The notes beneath the pieces are model-generated. The model made no database searches, was not told the DNA's origin, and saw nothing but the letters and a program-made list of their open reading frames with translations. Shown here one piece after another: positions 17,110 to 25,699 of a stretch of 36,743 nt of DNA (position 1 is the first letter of the stretch; each line of letters begins with the position of its first letter). The translations under genes and the position numbers were made by a program. Location: positions 1 through 36,743 of the forward strand of contig NZ_AJJL01000004.1 in the NCBI RefSeq assembly GCF_000257905.1, read 5' to 3'. The stretch is from Streptococcus mitis SK579. GTDB lineage: Bacteria > Bacillota > Bacilli > Lactobacillales > Streptococcaceae.

Positions 17110-18174
17110 TTAATAATTCTGAATCAAATCAACTGTTGAACGATCCAATTTCTTCACCAAAGCTTGTAAGAAAGCTTGAGCTTCTAGGAAGTCATCCATA
17201 GCGTAGAGGGTTTGGTGAGAGTGGATATAACGAGCGCAGACACCGATAGTTGTAGATGGGACACCACCATTTTTCAGATGGGCTGCGCCAGCGTCTGTTC
17301 CGCCTTTACCACAGTAGTATTGGTACTTGATACCAGCTTCTTCAGCCGTTGTCAAAAGGAAATCCTTCATACCTGGGAGGAGCAAGTGACCTGGATCGTA
17401 GAAACGAATCAAGGTTCCATCCCCAATCTTGCCTTGACCGCCATAAACATCACCAGCAGGTGAACAGTCAACTGCTAGGAAAACTTCTGGATCAAATTTA
17501 GTTGTAGATGTATGAGCACCACGAAGACCAACTTCTTCTTGGACGTTAGAACCCAAATAGAGTTCATTGCCGAGTTTTTGACCTGACAGAGCTTCTGCAA
17601 GCTCACTTACCATGAGAACACCGTAGCGGTTGTCCCAAGCTTTTGAGATGATATTTTTTTCATTGGCTGTCAAGATTGCAGAACTATCTGGGACAATGGT
17701 GTCACCAGGACGGATGCCAAAACTTTCTGCCTCAGCCTTATCCGCAAAACCACCATCAAAGACGATATCTGCAATAGCTGGCATGGTTGGTCCACCCTTT
17801 CCGCGAGTCAAATGTGGAGGGACTGAACCTGAAATCACTGGAATTTCACGACCATCGCTAGTAAAGAGTTTAAAACGTTGGCTACTAACCACCATAGGAT
17901 TCCAACCACCGATTTCTACGACACGGAAGGTACCGTCTGGCTTAATCTCACTAACCATAAAACCAACTTCGTCCATGTGAGAAGCGACCAATACGCGCGG
18001 TGCATCTGCAGCTTCTGAATGTTTAATCCCGAAAATACCACCCAAGCCATCTGTCACCACTTCATCCACGTGCGGGGTCAACTTTTCACGAAGATAGGCA
18101 CGGACAGGTGCTTCATGACCTGAGATCGCAGCAAGTTCTGTTACTTCTTTGATTTTTGAAAATAATGTTGTCAT
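17110..18174 (-). CDS. pepA: Glutamyl aminopeptidase (M42 family)
   Basis: The 354-residue cytoplasmic metallo-aminopeptidase removes N-terminal Glu/Asp residues from peptides. M42 features are visible: the metal ligand His in VLVASHMDEVGFMV, the Asp in SKAWDNRYG, the catalytic Glu pair in NVQEEVGLRGAHTS, the Asp in AVDCSPAGD, and the C-terminal His in RYIHSHQTLYAMDD. The length equals that of lactococcal/streptococcal PepA as I recall it. GAAGGAAC precedes the ATG. An extended -10 (TGGTAAAAT on the minus strand, 18199-18207) lies about 25 bases upstream of the start. It is divergently oriented to the iron uptake operon. Confidence 0.95.
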   Translation of the reverse strand: MTTLFSKIKEVTELAAISGHEAPVRAYLREKLTPHVDEVVTDGLGGIFGIKHSEAADAPRVLVASHMDEVGFMVSEIKPDGTFRVVEIGGWNPMVVSSQRFKLFTSDGREIPVISGSVPPHLTRGKGGPTMPAIADIVFDGGFADKAEAESFGIRPGDTIVPDSSAILTANEKNIISKAWDNRYGVLMVSELAEALSGQKLGNELYLGSNVQEEVGLRGAHTSTTKFDPEVFLAVDCSPAGDVYGGQGKIGDGTLIRFYDPGHLLLPGMKDFLLTTAEEAGIKYQYYCGKGGTDAGAAHLKNGGVPSTTIGVCARYIHSHQTLYAMDDFLEAQAFLQALVKKLDRSTVDLIQNY

Positions 18175-18198
18175 TTCAGTTCCTTCTTTCTTTCATCC

Positions 18199-18207
18199 AT
18201 TTTACCA
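18199..18207 (-). promoter_or_regulatory. Extended -10 promoter of pepA
   Basis: TGGTAAAAT on the minus strand fits a TGn-extended -10. No good -35 is seen. It overlaps the edge of the inverted repeat arm at 18208-18219. Confidence 0.5.
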
Positions 18208-18270
18208 CTTTTTATAGGAGAAGGATAGCGGGAAGGTGGATAGTTTTTTACTCAGTTTTCCTATAAAAAG
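18208..18270. repeat. 12-bp inverted repeat between pepA and the piu operon
   Basis: CTTTTTATAGGA (18208-18219) and TCCTATAAAAAG (18259-18270) are exact reverse complements separated by 39 bases. They lie between the divergent pepA and piu promoters. This could be a paired operator or a long-loop hairpin; no regulator can be assigned from sequence alone. Confidence 0.6.
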
Positions 18271-18331
18271 AGAGACAGATGTTCTTTCAGGAATTTTTCT
18301 TTCTTTTTACATTAAATTGTCAGAAAATTTA

Positions 18332-18360
18332 TTGACAGATTAAAAAAATCATGTTACAGT
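18332..18360 (+). promoter_or_regulatory. Promoter of the piu iron uptake operon
   Basis: A perfect TTGACA (18332-18337) lies 17 bases from TACAGT (18355-18360). The transcript start would be about 40 bases before the ATG at 18410. Confidence 0.65.
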
Positions 18361-18409
18361 AATATCCGCAGGTATCTTTCGATACCAAATCTACATAAAA
18401 GGATGGGGT

Positions 18410-19369
18410 ATGAAACTTTCTCATTATTTAATTGGCTTACTTCTACTCCTAGTCTTTCTCTCTATTAGCATTGGGACCAGTGATTTTTCATGGGGAAAAC
18501 TCTTTGCTCTAGATCATGAAACTTGGCTCCTCTTTCAAGAGTCCCGTCTCCCAAGAACCATCAGCATTCTCCTGACTGCCTCTAGTATGAGTATGGCAGG
18601 CCTTCTCATGCAGACCATCACTCAAAATCAGTTTGCTGCACCGAGTATAGTTGGAACCACTGAAGCTGCCAAACTGGGAATGCTCTTGAGCCTCTTTGTA
18701 TTTCCGTCGGCTAGTCTGACTCAAAAGATGCTCTTTGCTTTTGTTTCATCCATCGTATTTACCCTCTTCTTTCTAGCCTTTATGACCATTTTTACTGTAA
18801 AGGAAAGATGGATGTTGCCTCTGATTGGGATCATCTATAGCGGGATTATCGGCTCTGTCACAGAAGTTATCGCCTACCGTTTCAATCTGGTTCAGAGTAT
18901 GACAGCTTGGACCCAGGGTTCCTTCTCCATGATTCAGACCCATCAGTATGAGTGGCTCTTCTTAGGCCTCATCATCCTGATAGCCGTTTGGAAATTATCC
19001 CAAACCTTCACTATCATGAATCTAGGGAAAGAAACCAGCGAGAGTTTGGGGATTTCTTACTCCCTACTTGAAAAACTGGCTCTCTTTCTGGTGGCCCTAA
19101 CGACTAGTGTCACCATGATTACCGTGGGTGGCTTACCTTTCCTCGGAGTTATTGTTCCCAATCTTGTTCGCAAACGTTATGGAGATAATCTAAGTCAGAC
19201 CAAACTCATGGTCGCTCTGGTCGGTGCTAATCTAGTTCTGACCTGCGATATCCTATCCCGAGTTCTAATTAGGCCCTATGAGCTGTCTGTCAGTCTCTTG
19301 CTAGGAATCATCGGTAGCATCGGCTTTATCCTACTTCTATGGAGAGGGGGGCGAAAAGATGTAGTTTAA
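18410..19369 (+). CDS. piuB: Iron-compound ABC transporter permease, first subunit (FecCD family)
   Basis: The 319-residue polytopic protein has the FecCD permease pattern: an N-terminal membrane helix, LPRTISILLTASSMSMAGLLMQTITQNQFAAPSIVGTTEAA (quoted here only as the region near residues 48-90, whose key motif is LPR...GLLMQ..TQN..A.P), and the C-terminal GLPFLGVIVPNLVRK that contacts the ATPase. It should form the membrane channel with the second permease. The ATG at 18410 follows GGATGGGG. Its end overlaps the inferred start of the next permease by 31 bases. The order permease-permease-ATPase-lipoprotein matches pneumococcal piuBCDA. Confidence 0.93.
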   Translation: MKLSHYLIGLLLLLVFLSISIGTSDFSWGKLFALDHETWLLFQESRLPRTISILLTASSMSMAGLLMQTITQNQFAAPSIVGTTEAAKLGMLLSLFVFPSASLTQKMLFAFVSSIVFTLFFLAFMTIFTVKERWMLPLIGIIYSGIIGSVTEVIAYRFNLVQSMTAWTQGSFSMIQTHQYEWLFLGLIILIAVWKLSQTFTIMNLGKETSESLGISYSLLEKLALFLVALTTSVTMITVGGLPFLGVIVPNLVRKRYGDNLSQTKLMVALVGANLVLTCDILSRVLIRPYELSVSLLLGIIGSIGFILLLWRGGRKDVV

Positions 19370-20315
19370 AAAAAAACATACCAAGCTCTTCTGGCTTCTC
19401 ATTATTCTGGCCATCGGAGCTTGCCTTCTCTACTTTTGGCCCATCACCCACCTGTCTGCCTTTGCCTGGAAGTTGCGTTCCCAAAAAATCATCGTTTATC
19501 TCTTGGTAGCTATCGCGACTGGGATTTCGACCATTAGTTTTCAAACCCTGACGGAAAATCGTTTCCTGACGCCAAGTATTTTGGGAATCGAATCCTTCTA
19601 CGTCCTACTACAAACCCTACTACTGGTTTTTGAGAGCAAATTTCTACAGCTTGAAAAGTCTCCTATCTTAGAATTTCTAGTCTTGCTTCTGCTTCAATCC
19701 CTCTTCTTTCTTGCCTTACAAGGCTACTTGAAGACGCTGATGAAGCAAGATCTGGTCTTCATCCTACTAATCTGTCTAGCCCTCGGAAGTCTCTTTAGAA
19801 ATATCAGCACTTTCCTTCAGGTTCTGATGGATCCAAACGAATACGATAAACTGCAGAACAGTCTCTTTGCCTCATTTCAACATCTCAACACTTCCATCTT
19901 AGCCATCGGTTCTCTGATTATCCTTGCTTTGACAATCTTTTTCTTTCAAAAAGCCGTCATTCTGGATGTCTTGCACCTGCAAAGAGAAACGGCTCAGATA
20001 CTAGGACTCGATGTTGAAAAAGAACAGAGAGAGCTCCTCTGGTGCATCGTTCTTTTGACCTCAACAGCTACTGCCTTGGTAGGGCCTATGGCCTTCTTCG
20101 GTTTTATGCTAGCCAACCTCACCTACCTAATCGTCAAAGACTATCGGCACAAGTTGCTCTTTATCGTGGCCATTCTGGTCGGATTTATCAGTTTGACCTT
20201 GGGGCAGGCCCTGATTGAACGAGTTTTTGCTCTGGAAATTCGCATCAGTATGATCATCGAGAGTGTGGGTGGCTTCTTATTCTTTATCTTACTTTATAGG
20301 AGGGCGCGTCAGTGA
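19339..20315 (+). CDS. piuC: Iron-compound ABC transporter permease, second subunit, frameshifted at an A9 tract
   Basis: A FecCD permease frame runs open from 19365 to 20315 but has no usable ATG at its start: the only in-frame ATG (19359) is followed at once by TAG. In another frame, ATG at 19339 gives MERGAKRCSLKK up to the A9 tract at 19368-19376. One extra A, or a -1 slip there, would join it to HTKLFWLLIILAIG and restore a 325-residue protein with its first membrane helix. Without a slip, translation from 19339 stops at 19507-19509 after 56 residues. A TTG at 19473 would give only 280 residues and lose helix 1. The rest shows normal FecCD features (LTSTATALVGPMAFFGFMLA). It may be a phase-variable gene, a slippage-expressed gene, a recent pseudogene or a sequencing error. 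Confidence 0.8.
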
Positions 20316-21064
20316 AACTGAAAAACATTGACAAATCCATTCAAAAACAGGATATTTTGCAAGGCATTTCGCTTGAAGTCAGTCCTCAGAAACTGACAGC
20401 CTTCATTGGTCCAAATGGTGCTGGAAAATCGACTCTCCTCTCCATCATGAGCAGACTGACCAAGAAAGATCAGGGAATTCTCAGTATCAAAGGCCGTGAA
20501 ATCGAGAGTTGGAATTCGCAAGAACTGGCTCAAGAACTGACTATCCTAAAGCAGAAAATCAATTACCAAGCCAAATTGACGGTGGAAGAACTGGTCAGTT
20601 TTGGACGTTTTCCTTACAGCCGAGGTCGACTGAGACCAGAAGATTGGGAAAAAATCCGAGAAACTCTGGACTATCTGGAACTGACCAACTTAAAAGACCG
20701 CTACATCGATAGCCTGTCTGGAGGCCAGCTCCAACGGGTCTTTATCGCTATGGTACTGGCCCAGGATACAGACTTTATCTTGCTAGACGAACCACTCAAC
20801 AATCTCGATATCAAGCAAAGTGTCAGTATGATGCAGATTCTCAAGCGACTGGTGGAAGAACTCGGCAAGACCATTATCATCGTCCTCCACGATATCAACA
20901 TGGCTAGTCAGTATGCAGATGAGATTGTCGCCTTCAAGGACGGTCAAGTCTTTGGCAAGGGAAGAACAGATCAAATCATGCAATCTGATCTGCTCAGCCA
21001 ACTTTACGAGATTCCCATCACGCTAGCTGATATCAATGGCAAAAAGATCTGTATCTATAGCTAG
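20312..21064 (+). CDS. piuD: Iron-compound ABC transporter ATP-binding protein
   Basis: The 250-residue cytoplasmic ATPase powers the two permeases. Walker A GPNGAGKST lies at about 33-41, the signature LSGGQLQRV at about 136-144, Walker B DFILLDEP at about 155-162, and the switch histidine in IIIVLHDIN near 195. The start is GTG at 20312 and overlaps the permease stop by four bases (GTGA), giving translational coupling; AGGAGG lies about 7 bases upstream. The family is the FepC/FhuC-type importer ATPases. Function with the frameshifted permease would depend on its restoration. Confidence 0.94.
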   Translation: MKLKNIDKSIQKQDILQGISLEVSPQKLTAFIGPNGAGKSTLLSIMSRLTKKDQGILSIKGREIESWNSQELAQELTILKQKINYQAKLTVEELVSFGRFPYSRGRLRPEDWEKIRETLDYLELTNLKDRYIDSLSGGQLQRVFIAMVLAQDTDFILLDEPLNNLDIKQSVSMMQILKRLVEELGKTIIIVLHDINMASQYADEIVAFKDGQVFGKGRTDQIMQSDLLSQLYEIPITLADINGKKICIYS

Positions 21065-21094
21065 TAACATAGAAGCTCAAGTTATAGAACCTTC

Positions 21095-21123
21095 AGTCTC
21101 TTAGTCAATAAGACCAAGAGACT
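21095..21123 (+). promoter_or_regulatory. Intercistronic hairpin between piuD and piuA
   Basis: AGTCTCTT and AAGAGACT form a perfect 8-bp stem with a 13-base loop that can pair further (GTC/GAC). There is no T run after it, so it is more likely an mRNA-processing or stabilising structure than a full terminator. It could raise lipoprotein output relative to the permeases. Confidence 0.55.
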
Positions 21124-21159
21124 CCCTAAATCGTTATCACATTTTAAAAAGGAGAAATA

Positions 21160-22131
21160 ATGAAAACATCCCTCAAACTTTACCTAACTGCCCTAGTAGC
21201 CAGCTTCTTGCTCCTACTTGGTGCATGTAGTACAACCTCAAACTCAAGTACCAGCCAGTCGGAAACAAGTAGCTCTGCTCCAACAGAGGTAACCATTAAA
21301 AGTTCACTAGGTGTAGTCACACTTTCAAAAGTCCCTGAAAAGATTGTGACCTTTGACCTCGGTGCTGCGGATACTATTCGCGCTTTAGGTTTTGAAAAGA
21401 ATATCGTCGGAATACCTACAAAAACTGTTCCGACTTATCTTAAAGACCTAGCTGGAAAAGTTAAAAATGTTGGTTCTATGGTTGAGCCAGACCTAGAAGC
21501 CATTGCTGCTCTTGAACCGGATTTAATCATTGCTTCACCACGTACCCAAAAATTCGTAGATAAGTTCAACGAAATCGCTCCGACTGTTCTCTTCCAAGCA
21601 GGCAAAGATGACTACTGGACTTCTACCAAGGCTAATATCGAATCCCTAGCAAGCACCTTTGGTGAAACTGGTACACAGAAAGCCAAGGAAGAATTGGCCA
21701 AGCTAGACAAGAGCATTCAAGAAATCGCTACTAAAAATGAAAGCTCTGATAAAAAAGCCCTTGCTATCCTCCTCAACGAAGGAAAAATGGCAGCCTTTGG
21801 TGCCCAATCTCGTTTCTCTTTCTTGTACCAAACCTTGAAATTCAAGCCAACTGATACTCAATTTGAAGATTCTCGCCACGGACAAGAAGTCAGCTTTGAA
21901 AGTGTCAAAGAAATCAATCCTGACATCCTCTTTGTTATCAACCGTACCCTTGCTATCGGTGGGGACAACTCTAGCAACGATGGAGTCCTAGAAAATGCCC
22001 TTATTGCTGAAACTCCTGCCGCTAAAAATGGTAAGATTATCCAACTAACACCAGACCTCTGGTATCTAAGTGGAGGCGGACTTGAATCAACCAAACTCAT
22101 GATTGAAGATGCACAAAAAGCCTTGAAATAA
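21160..22131 (+). CDS. piuA: Iron-compound-binding lipoprotein
   Basis: The 323-residue substrate-binding lipoprotein has an N-terminal signal with lipobox LGAC (lipidated Cys23) and a Ser/Thr-rich linker to about residue 42. The mature part begins VTIKSSLGVVTLSKVPEKIV and shows the cluster A-2/periplasmic-binding-like fold of FatB/CeuE/PiuA proteins, including EPDLEAIAALEPDLIIASPR. In S. pneumoniae, PiuA binds ferric catecholates and haem-type ligands; the ligand here is inferred. AAAGGAG precedes the ATG. The 95-base gap after the ATPase holds a hairpin, and a strong terminator follows the stop. Confidence 0.93.
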   Translation: MKTSLKLYLTALVASFLLLLGACSTTSNSSTSQSETSSSAPTEVTIKSSLGVVTLSKVPEKIVTFDLGAADTIRALGFEKNIVGIPTKTVPTYLKDLAGKVKNVGSMVEPDLEAIAALEPDLIIASPRTQKFVDKFNEIAPTVLFQAGKDDYWTSTKANIESLASTFGETGTQKAKEELAKLDKSIQEIATKNESSDKKALAILLNEGKMAAFGAQSRFSFLYQTLKFKPTDTQFEDSRHGQEVSFESVKEINPDILFVINRTLAIGGDNSSNDGVLENALIAETPAAKNGKIIQLTPDLWYLSGGGLESTKLMIEDAQKALK

Positions 22132-22164
22132 GCAACTTCAAACTCAAAAACATCTTTACATGAT

Positions 22165-22211
22165 AAAACGCATCCTATCAAGCTCACTCTGTACTGGTAG
22201 GATGCGTTTTT
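22165..22211. terminator. Bidirectional intrinsic terminator between piuA and yidD
   Basis: AAAACGCATCCTA and TAGGATGCGTTTT are perfect complements, 13 bp, with T-rich flanks in both directions (TTTTTG on plus, TTTTATC on minus). It serves the convergent piu and murI-yidD operons. Confidence 0.88.
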
Positions 22212-22241
22212 GTCATTTCACTAAAATATTTTTACCCAGCC

Positions 22242-22484
22242 TCATTTTTCTTCTTGGTTCCGTTTAAAGGAAAAGTGATCTGGGACGGGGTCCTTGCCTG
22301 TTTTCGACCAAGGATGGCAACGTAAAATCCGAGCCAAGCCCATCAAGACACCCTTGAAGCCATGTTTTTCAATAGCCTGAATCATATAGTTGGAACAAGT
22401 CGGCTCAAAGCGACAAGAGGGTGGAAAGGCTGGTGAGATAAACCGTTGGTAAAAGCGCACAGGCGCTATTAAAATTCGTTTCAT
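22242..22484 (-). CDS. yidD: Membrane protein insertion efficiency factor YidD
   Basis: The 80-residue protein carries the UPF0161/YidD core: [20 protein letters not shown], then [16 protein letters not shown] and [17 protein letters not shown], with the conserved cysteines. It associates with the inner face of the membrane through an amphipathic N terminus and aids YidC/Sec insertion. Its ATG shares one base with the rluB stop (TAATG), so translation is coupled. It is the last gene of the murI operon. Confidence 0.95.
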   Translation of the reverse strand: MKRILIAPVRFYQRFISPAFPPSCRFEPTCSNYMIQAIEKHGFKGVLMGLARILRCHPWSKTGKDPVPDHFSFKRNQEEK

Positions 22485-23206
22485 TATTTCTTGGTTACAG
22501 CCATGGTATGTAGTTGGCTGATTTCTTTTTTATTAAGACGACGGGATTCTCCTGGACGGAGTCCTGTCAAGTCTAGATGTCCAAAACGGGTCCGTGACAA
22601 CTTATCTACTTGGAGACCAACAGCTTCAAACATCTTTTTAACCTGATGGTTACGCCCTTCATGGATGGTCAACTGCACCACAGAGCGGTTTTTAACTGGG
22701 TCCACTTTGAGAATCTCATAGACAGCCGGTTTGGTTTTCTTGCCATCAATCTCAAGTCCACGGGTCAAGGGGCGGAGATTATCCTTATTGGCAACACCTT
22801 TAACACGCGCGACATAAACCTTGTCAATCTCATTACGAGGGTGAATCATTTCATCCGTAAAATCCCCATCATTGGTCAAAATCAAGACACCTGATGTATC
22901 CCAGTCCAAACGACCTACAGGGTAGATGCGCTCTTTCACGTTGGGCAAGAGGTCGACAACCGTCTTGCGGCCCTTGTCATCTGTCACACTGGAAATGACA
23001 CCACGTGGTTTGTTAAGCAGATAATAGACCTTTTCTTCGTTGTAGATTGGTTGGCCTTCAACTTCTACCTTGTCGCCTGACTTGATAGTGGTTGCTAGTT
23101 CACGTACCACTTGGCCGTTAACCGTCACCAAACCTTGCTTTATCAGCTCTTCTGCTTTTCTCCTACTGGCCACACCTGCGTGGGCAATATACTTATTGAT
23201 TCTCAT
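22484..23206 (-). CDS. rluB: 23S rRNA pseudouridine synthase RluB family
   Basis: The 240-residue enzyme has an N-terminal S4 RNA-binding domain ([20 protein letters not shown], about residues 1-60) and an RsuA/RluB catalytic domain with the active-site Asp in [20 protein letters not shown]. Family members convert a uridine in 23S rRNA domain V to pseudouridine. It overlaps the end of scpB by 14 bases. Neighbours scpA and scpB are its usual partners in Firmicutes. Confidence 0.94.
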   Translation of the reverse strand: MRINKYIAHAGVASRRKAEELIKQGLVTVNGQVVRELATTIKSGDKVEVEGQPIYNEEKVYYLLNKPRGVISSVTDDKGRKTVVDLLPNVKERIYPVGRLDWDTSGVLILTNDGDFTDEMIHPRNEIDKVYVARVKGVANKDNLRPLTRGLEIDGKKTKPAVYEILKVDPVKNRSVVQLTIHEGRNHQVKKMFEAVGLQVDKLSRTRFGHLDLTGLRPGESRRLNKKEISQLHTMAVTKK

Positions 23207-23762
23207 CTTCTTCTATCCTTTCACCAAATAATTGGCTTTCTTGAGCTTGAATCTCAAGCTCATCAATCACTGGTAATTCTTCTAAATGGTTAATTCCCAT
23301 GTAATCTAGGAAATAATCTGTTGTCACATAGAGGTTGGGACGTCCCAACACTTCTTTTTTCCCGTCTTCTTTGATTAGGTCAAAAGCCTGCAACTTTGCC
23401 AAAGCCCCACTCGAGTTGACCCCACGGATGGCATCAATTTCTATCCGCGTAATCGGCTGTTTGTAGGCAATGATGGACAAGGTCTCAAGGGCAGCCCGAG
23501 ATAAACTCTGGTTGATAGGTGCCTTAGAGTATTCCTTCAAAATCTCTGCAAATTGAGGCTTGGTCACCAATCTATAAGCACCACCTGTCTCAATCAGAGC
23601 CAAACTGCAATCTGGATCCTTTTCATACTTCTGGACTAATTTTTCTAAACTCTGCTGGATGCCTGTCGGTGGCAAAGAGAGGAGTTCAGCTAACTGGCGG
23701 ACTCTAATCCCATCTTCACCCGCTACAAACAAGAGCGCTTCTATTTTTGCTACAGTACTCAT
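23193..23762 (-). CDS. scpB: Segregation and condensation protein B
   Basis: The 189-residue protein begins [18 protein letters not shown] and contains two winged-helix domains; [20 protein letters not shown] is the typical ScpB motif. It joins ScpA and Smc to form bacterial condensin at the nucleoid. The ATG at 23762 is chosen because GAGAGGAAAG lies just upstream and the residue pattern matches known ScpB starts. An earlier in-frame ATG at 23834 would overlap scpA with non-conserved basic residues. It follows scpA by 16 bases. Confidence 0.95.
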   Translation of the reverse strand: MSTVAKIEALLFVAGEDGIRVRQLAELLSLPPTGIQQSLEKLVQKYEKDPDCSLALIETGGAYRLVTKPQFAEILKEYSKAPINQSLSRAALETLSIIAYKQPITRIEIDAIRGVNSSGALAKLQAFDLIKEDGKKEVLGRPNLYVTTDYFLDYMGINHLEELPVIDELEIQAQESQLFGERIEEDENQ

Positions 23763-23778
23763 CTTTCCTCTCTCAAGT

Positions 23779-24507
23779 CTAGCTTTGGGCCACTTGACTT
23801 TCTTCCTTCTTTTCCATGAGATAGATATCCCCAAAACTCTCCTCCTGCACGAGGATCAACTCCTGGGTTTTGATTAACTCTAGGGTTGCCAAAAAGAGGG
23901 TGATGACCTCTTGGACATTCTGGGCTTCCTTGAACAAATCCTGCAAGCGCAACTGATCTCGTCCAACCAAGGACTCTTTTACGATAACCATCATGTCCTC
24001 AATCTTATACTCATCCCGCAAGATAGTCGTGTGATTTTGTGTAAACTCCTCTTTTTTCTTGGCTAGGATATTTGAAAAAGCCAAAAAGAGGTCAATGGTC
24101 GTCTTGTCATGCACAAGCTCCGCATCTTCGTAAATCAACTCTGTCGGCGCTTTGGAATAATACTGAGCCCGTTCTTGGTGCTTGGCTTCCAAGTGCTCAC
24201 CCAAGAGCTTGAATTTGCGGTATTCTTCGATTTGAGAGAGAAGATCCTGCTCCAGCTCATCCTCCAAGTCTGTCACTTCTGCTACCTTTGGAAGTAGTTT
24301 GCGGCTCTTGATCAGCATGAGCTGACTGGCCATAACCATGTACTCCCCCGTCACTTCCAGACGCATGGCCTGAAGGGTTGAGACATAGGCTAAATACTGT
24401 TCGATAACTTCCGTAATAGGCACATCGTAGATATCCATCTGGTACTTAGAAACCAGGTGCAAGAGCAAGTCCAGGGGCCCTTCAAAATCTTTTAATTTAA
24501 TATCCAT
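23779..24507 (-). CDS. scpA: Segregation and condensation protein A (kleisin)
   Basis: The 242-residue kleisin bridges the Smc heads. The N-terminal signature [20 protein letters not shown] lies at about residues 6-25, a helical middle follows ([22 protein letters not shown]), and a C-terminal winged helix lies near [20 protein letters not shown]. The ATG shares one base with the stop of the XerD-like gene (TAATG). It forms a condensin subcomplex with ScpB encoded next door. Confidence 0.95.
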   Translation of the reverse strand: MDIKLKDFEGPLDLLLHLVSKYQMDIYDVPITEVIEQYLAYVSTLQAMRLEVTGEYMVMASQLMLIKSRKLLPKVAEVTDLEDELEQDLLSQIEEYRKFKLLGEHLEAKHQERAQYYSKAPTELIYEDAELVHDKTTIDLFLAFSNILAKKKEEFTQNHTTILRDEYKIEDMMVIVKESLVGRDQLRLQDLFKEAQNVQEVITLFLATLELIKTQELILVQEESFGDIYLMEKKEESQVAQS

Positions 24508-25241
24508 TATCTATATTTTTCTAAGGTCAGGACTGTTTTTAATCCTAATTTTTTTGCAATTTCGTACAAATCGACCTTGTTTTCTATTTGTCTGAGAATG
24601 AACTGTTCCCGCAAGGCTTGAGCGGATAAGGTTGAGAAACCTTTCTCCTTGACAAAAGCTTCTAACTGACGAAAGGCCCACTGACGAGAATAGGCTTTCC
24701 CTGCCCTTTCAAAAAGATAGGTCTGGCCCATCAAGGGTTCCAATTCTGAAAGCAAGGTCGTGGGAATAGTGACAATCCTCTGTTGGGAAGCCTTCTTTAT
24801 TCTCAACACCTGAAAATCCAGATTGATATCCGCAAGCTTGAGGGCTAAAATCTCACTTGGCAAGAGCCCTATTTCTAAGATAAGAAGCGCCAGCAAGCGT
24901 CCTTCTGGATAATTACTTTCCTGCCAAAAAGAGTCTAGGTCTAACAGTTCTGGTTTTTCGGTCTTCTTTTCAGCCTGTTTGGCTAATTCCAAGCGGTAAA
25001 AGCTGTCCACCTCTTCTTTTTGGTAGAGAAAATAGAGAAATTGATTACAAGCCGAAATCTTTCGTTTCTGGGCGCTGATTTTTAGATTGGCTAGTTGTGC
25101 TTGGTAAATCTTGAGACTGGTCTCAGAAATCCGCTCTCCTATAATGTCTAAAAATTGCTCCAAATCATACTTATAAGATTGCTTGGAATTGGCAGACAAG
25201 CCCTGCTTTTCCTCTAAAAAGGCTGAAATCCTATCTCTCAT
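24507..25241 (-). CDS. XerD-like tyrosine recombinase with degenerate active site
   Basis: This 244-residue protein has the phage-integrase layout: an N-terminal SAM-like core-binding domain (about 1-85) and a C-terminal catalytic-type domain. The usual GLRxSE motif reads GLLPSE at 125-130, so the first catalytic Arg is replaced by Leu127. The HxLRH box reads SAQALREQ, keeping Arg211 but not the histidine. The LGH box reads LGL. Tyr243 in EKYR remains. Streptococci use XerS at difSL for dimer resolution, so this protein probably has another role with ScpAB. The start at 25241 gives an ATGA overlap with cbpB; a second ATG two codons upstream lacks a ribosome binding site. Confidence 0.9.
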   Translation of the reverse strand: MRDRISAFLEEKQGLSANSKQSYKYDLEQFLDIIGERISETSLKIYQAQLANLKISAQKRKISACNQFLYFLYQKEEVDSFYRLELAKQAEKKTEKPELLDLDSFWQESNYPEGRLLALLILEIGLLPSEILALKLADINLDFQVLRIKKASQQRIVTIPTTLLSELEPLMGQTYLFERAGKAYSRQWAFRQLEAFVKEKGFSTLSAQALREQFILRQIENKVDLYEIAKKLGLKTVLTLEKYR

Positions 25242-25699
25242 CTGCATCGAATCTCATAGTCCTTACTAAAATCATGCAAGAGAGCATTGACAGCCTTGAG
25301 GATAGACTTGCGCGTAATAATCCCTTGGAAAATACCCTCTGCGTTCACAACCGGTAAGAAAGACTCATCTACCAGCTTGTGCAAGACCTCCGTAATAGTA
25401 AAATCAGGCGAAACAACCGCTACATCCCTTTTCGTCATATGAACGATATCCGTATCCGCCATGATTTCTGGGCTCAAGTCATGCTCCATCTGATAAGCCA
25501 TAATATCTCTGAGCCCAATAGTCCCAACAAACTGCTTTTCATCTGTCACAACGGGAACACGGGTATAGGTCATCTGACTGAGCAAGAGGGTCGCATGATC
25601 CGCATTGTGGGTATCAATCAACACAGCTAGATTTTCAGCAGGGGTCAAAAAAGTTTCCTCTTGACCCAACAAGAAAGTTTCAAACTCCTTGGCAATCAT
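25238..25699 (-). CDS. cbpB: CBS-pair protein, c-di-AMP-binding CbpB/DarB family
   Basis: The 153-residue cytoplasmic protein consists of a tandem CBS pair: first CBS around TPAENLAVLIDTHNADHATL to VGTIGLRDIM, second around MTKRDVAVVSPDFTITEVL to GIITRKSILKAV. It resembles CbpB of Listeria and DarB (YkuL) of Bacillus, which bind c-di-AMP and, when free of it, stimulate the (p)ppGpp synthetase Rel. That function is inferred from family resemblance. It is coupled to genes on both sides by four-base ATGA overlaps. Confidence 0.85.
   Translation of the reverse strand: MIAKEFETFLLGQEETFLTPAENLAVLIDTHNADHATLLLSQMTYTRVPVVTDEKQFVGTIGLRDIMAYQMEHDLSPEIMADTDIVHMTKRDVAVVSPDFTITEVLHKLVDESFLPVVNAEGIFQGIITRKSILKAVNALLHDFSKDYEIRCR

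Noticed and set aside
23763..23834. Upstream ATG for scpB
   Set aside because: The extra 24 residues are basic, unconserved and overlap scpA; ATG 23762 has a good ribosome binding site and matches known ScpB starts.
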